Translations under genes and position numbers: made by a program | Source: Galaxea fascicularis | Lineage: Eukaryota > Cnidaria > Anthozoa > Scleractinia > Euphylliidae | Length of the DNA: 64,000 nt | Direction: 5' to 3' | Assembly: GCA_948470475.1 (NCBI GenBank) | Contig: OX419345.1 | Span: 17,091,933 to 17,155,932, forward strand | The notes under the pieces: generated by a model | What the model saw: the letters and a program-made list of their open reading frames with translations, nothing else | What the model was told of the DNA's origin: nothing | Databases searched by the model: none | Shown here: positions 23,661 through 34,666 of the stretch, one piece after another | Layout of the letters: each line of letters starts with the position of its first letter | How positions within the stretch are numbered: the first letter of the stretch is position 1

Positions 23661-24695
23661 ATGGCGAAAGAGCAGTCAATTAGGAAGGTGTTAAACATGG
23701 TAATAATTGTAACAGGAATGCATAACAAGAATGGAAGAGAGCATAACAAAAATGTAATCTGCCAGAGCTTATCTACCGTATAACACGACGTTAGACGCAC
23801 GGCTTCACGTCATTGTCAAAAGTCGGCCAAAATGTTTGGGCGTATGAATCTAGAGAATTCTGCACGTTTACAGAAAGTCACAACGTTGGTCATTTCAATA
23901 CGAACTTAATAATGTTTAAAACTGGGTAACACTGAAACAATATATAATTATTGATTGTTATTCATTTGAGGGGCCCGTAATGCAGCACCTGCTTCTTGAA
24001 CTTCACCTGAACCACTAGTTTCGTTTCTTAAAACATAGAATTCGCGCGCCAAAGACGAAAACCAAATTAACGTTCAGTTCATCGGAATAACAGTTTTTGG
24101 TACAGCTTGAGCACATCTCGGACGAAACATTAAACCGTAACACGTGTCACCATTCTATCGGCTCACATTCTCTGATTTGCTCATAGAAATTCTTTCTTTT
24201 AGTCTACTGAGTCTAGAATACTGATACTTCAAGATATTTGATAAAAACGTTTCATTTAAAAATTACACTTATGCCACTACTCACCCCCAACAGGAAAGGT
24301 ATCATGATGAACCTGTCCGGACAGATTTGTTTTTCTGACAGCCTTCTATAAATAGAACATTGATTTAATTTATTCAGTTTTGTTTCACTGGAAGAGCAAT
24401 CGATTAAGATAAATTAACAAAACACGAAGGTCAACAGTTAATGGAAGAACGTATACTGAGTAAGAATGCAAAGCTGCCAAATATCCTGCAATCCAGCTCA
24501 GTATAAGAGATCACTTTCTGGTCATATCTTGCGGGTGTCTTAGGCCTCCAACGTCGAATACAAAGACAAAGACAAAGAAAAAGCTTTGAGAGATTTTGTC
24601 TGGTTCAAAGCCAATGAAATGCTAACTTAAATATTTTGATTGAGAGTTCGATTGAAAAATATGTATTCTGTAGTTGCTCCAATATAGCTAAACTA

Positions 24696-24818
24696 CAGAA
24701 TACAGGGCCACTTATTTACATACTATTGAATAACAATGGTGCCCATCGTTATACGCTTCGTTCTACAAAAGCCTCCGACACATGTAAATGAGGTGGACCA
24801 AAGTGGCCCTGTATTCTG
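24696..24818. mobile_element. Short TIR element
   Basis: CAGAATACAGGGCCAC at 24696-24711 is matched exactly in inverted form at 24803-24818. The 90-base interior has no coding potential. Confidence 0.6.
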
Positions 24819-25159
24819 AAGTTAAAAATATATATAAAACGTTCCTTTCAAGCGTATGCAGTGGGACCAGTTGGCGTCCGCTGAGCCCATAAGAAGCATG
24901 CAGAATCGTGATCGACATCTCAGCAATTATTAATTGTCACAGATGTGCTGTCTAAGGAAATCAACGCCTATTTAACAATTAGTCACTTATACAAGATGCC
25001 ATACTTGGTGAAAGACAGACAAAGAAAAAACGAAATACTGACAGTCTGTCTGTAGTCATCTGTTTTCCATATGACCTTATCACATTTTGCTGGTTTGAAC
25101 TCGGAGCACTCAAAGGTGAAAGACAGGACAAGAAATGTGAAACCGTGACAAATAAAAGG

Positions 25160-26520
25160 AGGCGGGTGAATCCGTCGATCCGTGCTAATTTTTACGACAA
25201 TCCGCCAATCCGCAGATATTTTTTCGTAAATCCGAATCCGAAAGGTTTTTTCCTTTGCAGTACTGTTAGAGACGTAAGCACCTTAGAACATGCACATAAC
25301 TGACGTTAAAAATTTTTTTAATTTTATTTTTGAAGTTTTTTTATATTTTATTTTAATAATCTTAAAAAAAACCTCTCTGGTTGATTTGTTGCGAGAGAGT
25401 GAGATTTTTCACGGCGTAGCCCTGTATTGTGACGCCGAAGAATTGAAGTGGCTAAGATGTGTTTTCCTTTATTCTGAGAGGAAACGTAGCTATTTAGACC
25501 TTGGACAGCAATGATCAGCGGTTTTTGTTAAAACAATACGGGGATTGGTGGGGTTCTCATTCTTACGGGCTCCGGAAAACCTAATTAGTCTCATTACTAA
25601 TATCAAGATAGTCCACGTTACTGGTCTGCATGTGAGCATGTGCAACAGTCGGTAAACACACTGACCGTCGGTGTAATTAAGGGTGGCTCTGCATGAAAGT
25701 TTCCACAGTTGAAAAAGCGTTCTAAAGCCGGTACAAAGGGAAGGAACATGGATTAAGATATTTCCAGAATGACGGTCCATGAGGTAGTTACTTTTTTTTA
25801 CTTCAAAATGAACTGTTTAAATCAAAAACCTTAAATGCGTGAGAAATAATAGTTTCAGCGTGAGAGCGTAAGATAGGACCTTTTCAGTTTACGATCACAT
25901 GGTAGAAAAAACATCTTGCTGGTGAGTAAATTGCCTACCGGGACATCCAAAACAAAGCAGCTTAACTTAATATTCTTTTGTTTTGGATGTCCCAGTGCTC
26001 ACCAGCAAGGTGTTTTTTGTACCATGCGATCGTAAACTGCAATGGGCCTATTGCATTCGTTTGCATGGGTCTCACGCTCAATGCATAAGACTTGACTGCT
26101 CTGTTGTCAACTTTGTCAAGAGAGGATGACTCTTGACTTAGTTTATGATCCGCCCGGTTTTATCTGATCACAGACTTCATTGAGACTTTATCAGGGATTT
26201 AACAAGATTGATAAAAAAAGTAGTTTAAACAATTAGTATAAAGCTAGTTCTTCTTCCCGTTTTGTTAAATCCCTGATGACGTCTGTGTTATCAGGCAAGA
26301 CCAAAGACCAGTCTTATACAAGATCTGTTGCTGTGTGCTACTCACTAACTAGTTTTTAAGCAAAAAAAAAATAATAATTATAATAATAAAAATAAAAATT
26401 TGAAAAAAAAAGTCCAAGACAGTACTGAAATATTGAAGAAATCCGTGATCCACTGAACTTTTAAAATCCGCCAATCCGTAAAATATTTCCTCAAAATCCG
26501 AAAACTGAGCAACTATTCAC
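25160..26520. mobile_element. Composite repeat: two diverged AATCCGCCAATCCG direct repeats around inverted-repeat inserts
   Basis: Near 25198-25246 and 26464-26506 the same string AATCCGCCAATCCG, a poly-A/T patch and AAATCCGAA occur in direct orientation. Between them lie a palindromic insert (25885-26039) and a second inverted pair, CAGGGATTTAACAA near 26192 and TTGTTAAATCCCTG near 26263. No convincing open frame was seen. Confidence 0.4.
25885..26039. mobile_element. Palindromic MITE
   Basis: CAGTTTACGATCACATGGTA at the left end is answered by TACCATGCGATCGTAAACTG at the right. Inner arms pair through CTTGCTGGTGAG and GGGACATCCAAAACAAA. The arms are about 70 bases with a short spacer. Confidence 0.8.
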
Positions 26521-28639
26521 CCCCTTCTAGAACGGCCAGAAAATAGATGTTCAAATGTATTCAATGAATCATTAACGACAACTGAATGAAGCTTACCCTT
26601 TTAAAAGGGTCAAAGAAGACGTATTAGGTGAGGGGGCAAAACGTTCATGGGGTTGAAGCACACTTCAGGAAGTCGGTACTCACACTGGCGAGAGAAGATG
26701 ATCATAGTTTTACACCATCATAAAAAGTGCCACATGAAATTATCACAGGGTAACTTACACTTGAATAAAAAGTTATACAAGATAGCAAGGCTTAGAAGCT
26801 TTACACATTTAATAAAGGTCCTACAGTACTCACTTAAGCTTTCGTCTCAATGGTTACACTTCTTTCTCTGTAATGCAGCTTTCTTGTTGTGACAGCGCAA
26901 TATGAAGCATCCAGATGCTTTACTAAAGTATTTTATCCTTTGCTAAACCTGGATAACCGGTTTCCCTGTGGTATTTATCCTTGTATAACATTTGTTGCGG
27001 CAAGTGCCAGGGGCGTTTTGACAGGTCGCCCTTGCTTACGGCTATAAACATCAAACTGAACAATGATTTTAATTTAAGTCACGAACTGAGATAAATTTGG
27101 CCCTGGCTTTGAAAAGATAGACATTGATACGGTCCCAGGGATACGGCTTCATGACTTTCAACCCTGCAAACTATCACACATTCAGCGCGGTGGACAAAGG
27201 ACGATGGGTAGTCCCGTCGCAAATCTCCCTCCACCTGACCGTGGGAGATCTGGGTACAGATTAAACAGTTCCCAGAATTACTGGTGTTGACGGTGTCGCA
27301 AGATTCCCAGAATCGCCCTACGTACATGTACGTTGTTGTTGGATTGCCGCCACGAGCGAAGTTGGAACTAATACTCCTGAAATTCTGAAGTTCAGCTTCA
27401 ATATTTAGTGTGCATCCTTTCGTTGTCCCTCTTGAAGGTAAGTTGGTAAATTATCGTTTTTGACATCTACCTTAAAAAGTAAAGGAATTCATGGTTGTTG
27501 CATTTTATCGCTCGTCGTTCGATACACACTGTAATTGTTCTCCAGGCGAGCATAGCCAAATTTAGAAAAAAACAGACTGATTTTATACTCAAACTACGGC
27601 ATATCCTGGTGTTTTGATTTACAAAGGTTCTAAAACTCTTTTTAAAAAGAGTTTAAACCGTGGGTTCTATATGCTAAAAGCGAAACAGATAAAGAGCAGC
27701 GACGAATTTAGTTCTCGCTGAACCGTTGATTTCGTTGTACAGAAATTTGTTAAAAGTTTAAATTTATCGAACCCTTGAATTCATAGAACTTGTAAATTCA
27801 TCGACGCTTTTTAAAATAAATTAATCGAACCCCTGAAATCATCGAAACCTTGAATATCGAAGCTCGCCTCCTCTAAAAATAGATTGCATGTTGGAGCACG
27901 CGCGAGACTCAGACGGCGAACACTCGCTTGTTTGGAGGAAAAGCTAGGACATTTAGTCAACAATTTTGAATCAAAAAAGTGTGTGAGCCGATTCATTTCA
28001 AGGAGTATGATTAGTACCAAGCATTGTTGTTGGGCCGGGGTAATGCAATAGTCATTCTAGGTATCCAGAAATGGTATAAGCCATCGCAATGAATTGATCG
28101 CTGTCAACGGTGGATTTAAATACTTGTTCCAGTGGAAATTTTACGGCTAATAAGATAACCTACCGAAGAGTTTCCTAACCCCTTAAAAGCGGATAATCCT
28201 CAGTTTACACCACGTCGTTAAAGCATCCCGTCCGCAGAGTAAAGTCCCGCAGCCAAGAGTCGCATGAAACAAACGGACAAGGAAAGGTGATTGCGAGTTG
28301 CTGCTTCCTTCGACTTCAACTTAGGATGCATCGGATTCAGAAAATAGTAATTTAGAAACCGAAGATGAACGTTACCGGTAATCATCTAGAGTCAGGTTTG
28401 GAAGAAAACAGTAAAGCAAAGGAAACTGACCTCACCAGCTACGAGCTACCTATCAAGCACGACCCGGAAACAACTATTCTGAAGAATGAGTCGAAAGCGA
28501 CGACCTCTCAAGGTAGATTAAACTGAGACCGTAAGTAGCCTGTCTAATCAGTGAACAAACTTGTTGCAAAAGACTCGATCCAAATTAAAAATCTTATAGG
28601 TCTAACAACCCCTTAAAATTCGAGGTTCTTTATTATGTC

Positions 28640-29034
28640 AGAATGACGTCTGAAATCCAGTTGAAGCTGAGCGCGAACACACGAGTGAAATTCGATGAAA
28701 GGAGCACCAGAGAAAAACTGCTAATTTGCATTTTAAGGCTGAAAAGTGGATTTACCATTGAGACATTAGCTTTTCTTTTGAGCATTCCCGAAAGCAAATT
28801 TCAGAAACGTCCGTGAGGAACATTTTCACAACGTTTATCCAATACATGTACAAGGTTTTTCGGATTATGGAGTATGTAATGTCCCCTCCTAAAGAGTTAT
28901 TAATAAAAACGCTTTCACCCAAAAAATCTTCAAGGGCATGCCAAGGGTGCGCTGTAGTGTGGATTGTACAGACTTCAGAGTACAAACCTCCCACAATTTG
29001 CAGGACAAGGTACACTAGTTTTCATCATAACTAG
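28640..29034 (+). pseudogene. Degenerate DDE-type (Harbinger/IS4EU-like) transposase fragment
   Basis: Reading 28644 onward gives REKLLICILRLKSGFTIETL, a helix-turn-helix typical of DDE_Tnp_4 transposases. The next block, SVRNIFTTFIQYMYKVF, needs a frame change near 28800. A further change gives a SVDCTDFRVQTSH stretch, which would hold the first catalytic Asp. A stop follows shortly and the rest is missing where a Penelope fragment begins. It lies between the long inverted repeats and was probably the transposase of that element. Confidence 0.5.
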
Positions 29035-29074
29035 GTGGAGTACGATCGTCCGCTCGCGGGTGAGTGTAGTTCTG

Positions 29075-29400
29075 AGAAGGACTGTTTAAGGTAATTGGTC
29101 AACGAAGTCGTGATGTTATTAGTCGACTGTCAGTTAAGCCTAACTGTCACTGGCTGTGAAGACTGTACACAGTGATTGGTGCATTTTGATCCGTCTTTTG
29201 TTAGTCTAATGCATGTTCTGTGTATTGTTAGTAAAACAATGATTAGTCGGTCTGTTGTTTGTCTTTTGTGAACAGTAAGGGTAAACACTGATTGGTTCGT
29301 TTCGATCCGTCTATTGTTTGTCTAATGTCTGTACGTGTGTTGTTGTCGGTCAGTCTGATATTTGCCTGTTTCTAAAGTCGTTATATGCGGGAAGTTTTAG
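29075..29400 (-). repeat. Penelope-associated noncoding tail
   Basis: 29090-29200 repeats the block at 6634-6740. It lies downstream, in minus-strand terms, of the Penelope nuclease fragment at 30662-31500, separated from it only by the CAGGG-ended element, so it is likely that element's 3' region. Confidence 0.5.
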
Positions 29401-29410
29401 GCTACGATTT

Positions 29411-30659
29411 CAGGGCTTGAAATAATTTCCAGGCCGGCGCTGGTCAAGTTGTCCGGTCAAATCTGTTTTTGCTCGGACAAGAACCGATTTTGTCCGGACA
29501 AATATGCATTACGTCATAACTCTTAATAGAGTGCCTATTCCCCCTCAGCATGATGCTTAAGTATTTAGTGAGCTTTTATTGTAGCAACAGCTTCATAATC
29601 AGTGCAGGAGGCGTGGAACGCACAGCACAGCCACAATATTTGGTAAAATCGAAAAAGCACGTGCAATATTACTCGTGTGCTTCTCACTATTGCTGCCTAT
29701 CGCTTCTACGATTCAATTTCAAAGCGTTGTAAAGTTATGAAGCCGAAGGTTACGATCGAGCTGATTCTCATGTGATATTTAACAGTTTCAGTTCAGTTTC
29801 AGTTTATCTTTTTTGCCAGATTGTTATAAAAAATTACAAGACAAATATAAATTAAACTACAAGAGATATTAAATAACCAATAAAAGAGAAAACGTATGGC
29901 GAGGATGCCCATATAGAAACCATTAGGGCTTATTCTGGCTACAGGCACCTCAAATTACAAATTATAGGCGTGTCTTATGAATTAATAACTACATTTAATT
30001 AAGTTAAAAAGCGCGAAGACAAAGAAGCAAGCAAAATAGCAACAATAAACACTAACAAGTAGAATCCACGTCCGCTGAATTGTTAACGACGCTGTTTCAT
30101 GTAAGCTTAATAAAATCTTATAAAATCTTATATATTCAAGCGGTCGTATAAATGCAAACTTCGTTGTTAAATATTTTAATTCCACCTTAACTAAAGGCCT
30201 TACGTTTTACGATACACGTTTGAATTTTTATTAGAGAGTAGCCGGATCTTTGGACTGAGGCATTTGTTTCGCTTCTCACGTGCATATTAGTTCGCAAAAT
30301 TAGTTTGCAGCAAATTCCACGCGGACTATAAGAGTTATCAGCCGATACACACCGATAGACACGCTGCGCCGGAAGACCCGCTAATTTCATGACTGATGGA
30401 TAACAAAGCGGAAACTTGCAACAACCGGAAATTTTACTGTAGTCAACGGTGGTCTGGTCGTATCTTTATTTTGCTTTCTTTTTCTGTTCTTTCACGAACG
30501 CGAATAATGTAAAACATAATTTAGAACAACTAGAACAATTTTCCTTTGAAGAGTAAACTCGGCTACCGGACAAAATGTCCGGTCATCCAAGGATTTGACC
30601 GGACAAAACCTATTTTTGAGCGGACATTGTCCTTTTACCGGCCGTTATTTCAAGTCCTG
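29411..30659. mobile_element. TIR element with CAGGGCTTGAAATAA ends, inserted in a Penelope remnant
   Basis: The left end CAGGGCTTGAAATAA and right end TTATTTCAAGTCCTG are inverted repeats with one mismatch. Subterminal arms about 100 bp long share TGTCCGGTCAAAT/ATTTGACCGGACA and GCTCGGACA/TGAGCGGACA. The interior has no intact frame. CAGGG ends recall hAT-type elements, but I could not find an exact 8-bp target duplication. Confidence 0.65.
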
Positions 30660-30661
30660 GG

Positions 30662-31500
30662 TTTAGCGGTGTCTGTTGTAAGTTACTAAATCAGCTTTCC
30701 AGTACGATCCATTGATTCTGTGGTTTGTCTGTAAATAGTGTTCAGCAATGTTGAGGTCACCATTTTTCGTCGTTCGTCTGTGTTCAGACAGTCTTGCGTT
30801 CAAGTCTCACCGATATAGGTGGCCTGGCAGTCGCAGCATTTGATCTTGTAAACTGCTCCTTGTCTGTCTTTTCGTTCGTCCTTGTCCTTAACGTTCGTCA
30901 GTAGTTGTCAGCGGCACCCAACGAGCAATTCAGCAAAAAACCTTTGAGGGATATTTTTAGGCTCCTTGTAATGTTTAAAGACTGTTTAAAGAGTTGTTTT
31001 AATCAGCTAGAAATATTTGATCTGTTCGGATTTCTTAGCTGAAAATTGAAGTGCCAGAAAATTTTATGGAATAGAATCTTCATTTCAGAATTTGCTAGCT
31101 GAACGTTACCTTCGGAGAACTTCTCTGCGAACTATTTCATGTTGTTTACCCGAAAATGCTAGGCGACCTTTTTAAAAGCCAAAAATTGCAAAAATAGCCC
31201 TTCCGAAAATCTAAGGGACTATACTCCCCTGGATTTCCTCGGTTGGGAATCTATTAGGTGATTTTTGGCATTGCATTATCCGAAAGTCTTAGAACGAGTA
31301 GACTCTCCCGAACAGATATTTCATCTAAGTTTCTCGTTGGGTGCCGAGTTGTCGTAAAGTGGTGGTGGGTTTGTGAGCAACACGGATGTTGTAGGGCTGT
31401 AGGATGCGTGCAATGGTTTCAGGTGCCTTTGATGTAGGGTATCGTAGCTGTAGTAACAGGTGTCGCGCTGGTTTTCGTATCGTCAGGTTCTGTACCGAGG
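30662..31500 (-). pseudogene. Penelope-like element RT-end and GIY-YIG nuclease fragment
   Basis: On the minus strand 31500-31370 reads VTTATIPYIKGTSETIARIL and a RVAHKPTTTLRQLG block, typical of the linker before the nuclease. 30900-30800 reads RQGAVYKIKCCDCQATYIGE, the GIY-YIG core. A stop just after GET, a frame change and unrelated sequence between the blocks show it is inactive. Confidence 0.7.
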
Positions 31501-31547
31501 TCGACTGCCGCCTAATTACTTAACTGAATAAGACATGAAGAAAGAGA

Positions 31548-31883
31548 CTAATTGGCCATTCCGAAATTCAAAAGGGAACTGGGGCGAGTTTCAAATTTTG
31601 AAGTAATCGATAAATTGACACCACCAAAATCCATACAAACGTCTCTAATTTTGTGACAGCGTCCCCAAATTTGGGGACGCTGTTACAAAATTAGAGACGT
31701 TTGTATGGATTTTGAGCTATGTTTCAAGGTCTATAACTTGGTCTCTGTTCAACCTAAAAGAATCAAACTTGGTCAAACGACTAAACTCAATGTCATCTTT
31801 CATGTGGTGGTGTCAATTTATCGATTACTTCAAAATTTGAAACTCGCCCCAGTTCCCTTTTGAATTTCGGAATGGCCAATTGA
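31548..31883. mobile_element. MITE with nested palindromes
   Basis: Outer arms of about 80 bp (AATTGGCCATTCCGAAATTC ... inverted at 31880) pair nearly perfectly. Inside the left half, 31630-31715 is a second, almost perfect hairpin centred on CCCCAAATTTGGGG. The rest is AT-rich. Confidence 0.8.
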
Positions 31884-34185
31884 TGAAAAACTTCCATCCA
31901 AACCGAATTTGATAGTGTGGTTTCGTTTTGAACCCGACAAAGCTTGTGTTTTTCAGATTTTTCCATAAGTTACGTAAATGCGCGGTTTATGATTCTACGA
32001 AATATAGAATTTTGTTTCTTTGCGCCAGTTATTGCTCCAATTTATATCTGAATTTCTTTTTTATCGCTCAGACTGTCTTTGTTCAGTCTGAGATTGGGAT
32101 TACTCAGCGCGCGTAGAAAGACTTAGCGAACTCAGTTCTCAGACAAAAAATAAAACAAAAAAACAAACAAACAAAAAATAAAAAAAACATTATTCACCGG
32201 CTTAGGTCGGTCCGTATCGTTTTTTCCAGCCGGTGAGTATTTGTTTATAACTTGAACAATCGAGTAATATACTAGCTGACCAGTTTTAATTACGCTCGAC
32301 GGCGAAAAAAAGGATAGGATTCCCCGATGATCAAGTTGTCTCGTGGGTCTTGTAGAATAGAAATAGTTTTTCATGCCAGCATTTTATTATCAGAAATATT
32401 TAAATCGAAGAATTAGGTATAGCACTGGACCATGATCCTGGCTCTTACAATCCTGTGATCGTAACAAAGCGGTACATAGTATCTGTAGATACTGCACCTA
32501 TAAACCTTTTTTATAAGAACGTTTACGCTGAGATTAACCCAAACTTAAGAACATACTTTATTTTGCTCATGTGTTTTTTAAATGAGTACTGAGTATATTA
32601 TGTACACATGAACTTTTTCAAAGTTTTCACTGCAAAATATGGTGACTTTATGTCGCGTTGTGGACCTTTATGTTCAATGGACGCGACAGACTGTTTCGAG
32701 GCGTGGGTTCGTTGCTTCATGTCGGGAAAGAATAATTGAACTGCGTGACGTAAATCTTGTGTGATAATTATAAGATATCAAGTACAAAGTTGATTGATTG
32801 AACAATGTCAGAAGCGTGTCATATGTAACGCAAATAGGATTAAGTTAGTGACATGAACGTTAAACGGTGAACATTGAACTGATTGCGCAATGGTAAACCA
32901 GGGATAAAGTCCAAGTAATGTAACTGCACGCATTTATCAAGCTAAATTAGGAAAAGGAGCACGTGTAATTAAGTAATAAGAGTTAAATTTAGGAGCATTA
33001 CAATAGTTTAGGCTGTGCACGTGATTGTGGGAAAGTATTTGTTGCGCAACTAGAACGGGGAATATCTTAGCACCATTGTAATGTAGGTTCAGATTGAATC
33101 AGAACGAATTGAGTACGGAATTGTTAGTAGTGAACTGTAGATCGGATTGTCGAATGGTCGAAAATAAACTTCAGAAAAAAGGAAAGATACAGTCCTCATC
33201 AGTTTGTGAACCAGCGAGTGCGGAGTCTGTAGAGATTCCGCGACACTTCAGAAATTCGATGAACTGGGAACTGTTCGAGTGTACGGTATTTTGATGAATT
33301 CACGGGTTCGATGAATTTATTAAAAAAAAAGCGTCGACGAATTCAACATTTCTATTAATTCAAGGGTTCGAAAAATTTAAAGCGTGGATGAATTCAAGAT
33401 TTCGATGAATTTAAACTTTTAACACATTTCTGTACGACGAAATCAACGGTTCAGCGAGAATATACACCTTTGAATTTTGAACCTAATACAGCGCCATAAG
33501 CATGCTTACTTCTTCCCCGTTTTACGTCAACTGGACCTTTAGGTCACTGATCACATTTAAAAGTGTAAACAACGTATTGATTTGTTAAAAAAGAGTTAGT
33601 TTCCTGTACCTTGACTTTGTCGCCGATTTTCGGACTGATCATTGTACACAGGTTGCGAATTAGTGACGATTTGCTTTCCAAGATCTTTCAGTTGTCTACG
33701 AACAGCATCAGCGGACGCATTGTTACTGTACTTTATACCATGCTATAGAGAATACAGCCACTTAGAACGCATGAAAGCCGTGGTATATTCGTCGATATTC
33801 CAATGTGCACCGTACACTCGAAAAAATTGCAAAAATTGGGCGTTAACGGGTTAAGTGTAAGTTGAAATATAGTGGGACACGATTTACAGCAAAGTTTCGA
33901 GCTCTGCAAGTGTTTAAAGATGTGTGAGGACCGGTCAGAAGAGAAATTTTCACGGATTTCAACTTAAACTGAAGGAGGCCATGGCATCATCAATTTGCAA
34001 AACAGACCTACAAAAGCGAAACATAAACACTGTCACCAAAATCCTCATTCAGTTGTTTGCCAATGCAAACGTGTTCCTTAAGATACCGTGATAAAAAACA
34101 AAACCTAAACTTGCTTTTACTTAGCTTTGGTTGAAGCTCAGTAGTGTCTTACATCATTACATCTTGTTCTGAAGGTTCAGGAAAA

Positions 34186-34437
34186 ATGAATGCTGTTATC
34201 AGGACGGTAATTTTGTTCGCACTGTTCACCGCTGCTTGCGAAGCAGGACCACTGGCTTACGGGATCTGCCAGACCGGATGCAATGCTGTTTGGGTAGCCT
34301 GTGTAGCTGCTGCTGGCGGAGTAGCTGGAGTTTCCACTGGAGGCATTGGAGTTCCAGCGGCCATCTTGGCATGTAATGCTGCACAGGGAGTCTGCATGGC
34401 TGCATGTGTTGCTGCCGGCCTCTCGCCAACTCTGTAG
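34186..34437 (+). CDS. Small secreted six-cysteine Gly/Ala-rich peptide, intronless
   Basis: 83 residues from ATG 34186, preferred over the in-frame ATG at 34144 because a clean signal peptide (MNAVIRTVILFALFTAACEA) starts there and the context AAAATGA is good. The mature part starts near GPLAYGICQTGCNAVWVACV and has six cysteines (28, 32, 39, 63, 70, 74) in two mirrored CxxxC-type clusters split by a Gly/Val/Ala-rich loop. I recognise the GPLAYGICQTGCN pattern as a small widespread eukaryotic family of unknown function found in cnidarians and other phyla; no activity is claimed. The single exon and a nearby AATAAA suggest a compact, possibly retroposed or tandem-type gene. It stands alone in repeat-rich DNA. 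Confidence 0.75.
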   Translation: MNAVIRTVILFALFTAACEAGPLAYGICQTGCNAVWVACVAAAGGVAGVSTGGIGVPAAILACNAAQGVCMAACVAAGLSPTL

Positions 34438-34660
34438 TCCATCAGAGCCATGGAACACCAAGCTTCTAGCACATTTTAACTTGATTTCATATGCTTAACT
34501 TCATTTCATATACATCACTCACATTTTAACTTGGTTGTTCCTATTGTTTAATTGTTAAGTTGCGTTAAAATAGTTTTGGGTTCAGCTGCTTTATTTTCAC
34601 TTTCAAAACTTCAAGCTGGTTCACATAAAATTTGTATGACGCCGTGAAGTCCTAAAAAAG

Positions 34661-34666
34661 AATAAA
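34661..34666 (+). terminator. Candidate poly(A) signal of the small secreted peptide gene
   Basis: AATAAA 224 nt after the stop, followed by a T-rich stretch. Confidence 0.5.

Larger units (their letters stand above)
27712..33460. mobile_element. Nested DNA transposon with about 150-bp terminal inverted repeats
   Basis: 27712-27846 and roughly 33294-33460 are inverted copies of each other. Both start TTCTCGCTGAACCGTTGATT at the outer end and continue through AAAAGTTTAAATT and repeated TTGAATTCATCGAA sub-units. The inside is a matryoshka: a broken transposase frame at 28630-29034, a Penelope fragment on the minus strand, a CAGGG-ended TIR element and a palindromic MITE. No clear target duplication was found at the outer ends. 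Confidence 0.65.
17430..34185. other. Geneless 16.8-kb block, repeats only
   Basis: No exon with recognisable protein similarity was found on either strand between the start of the GH63-like gene and the small secreted-peptide gene. The longest open frames are short, carry no motifs and have no plausible splice partners. The mobile elements that can be bounded are listed separately. The first few hundred bases above 17430 should hold the GH63-like promoter; no TATA box stands out. Confidence 0.6.

Noticed and set aside
34177..34472. Minus-strand open frames opposite the small secreted peptide gene
   Set aside because: Shadows of the plus-strand gene caused by its Ala/Gly/Cys-rich codons; no motif or signal peptide.
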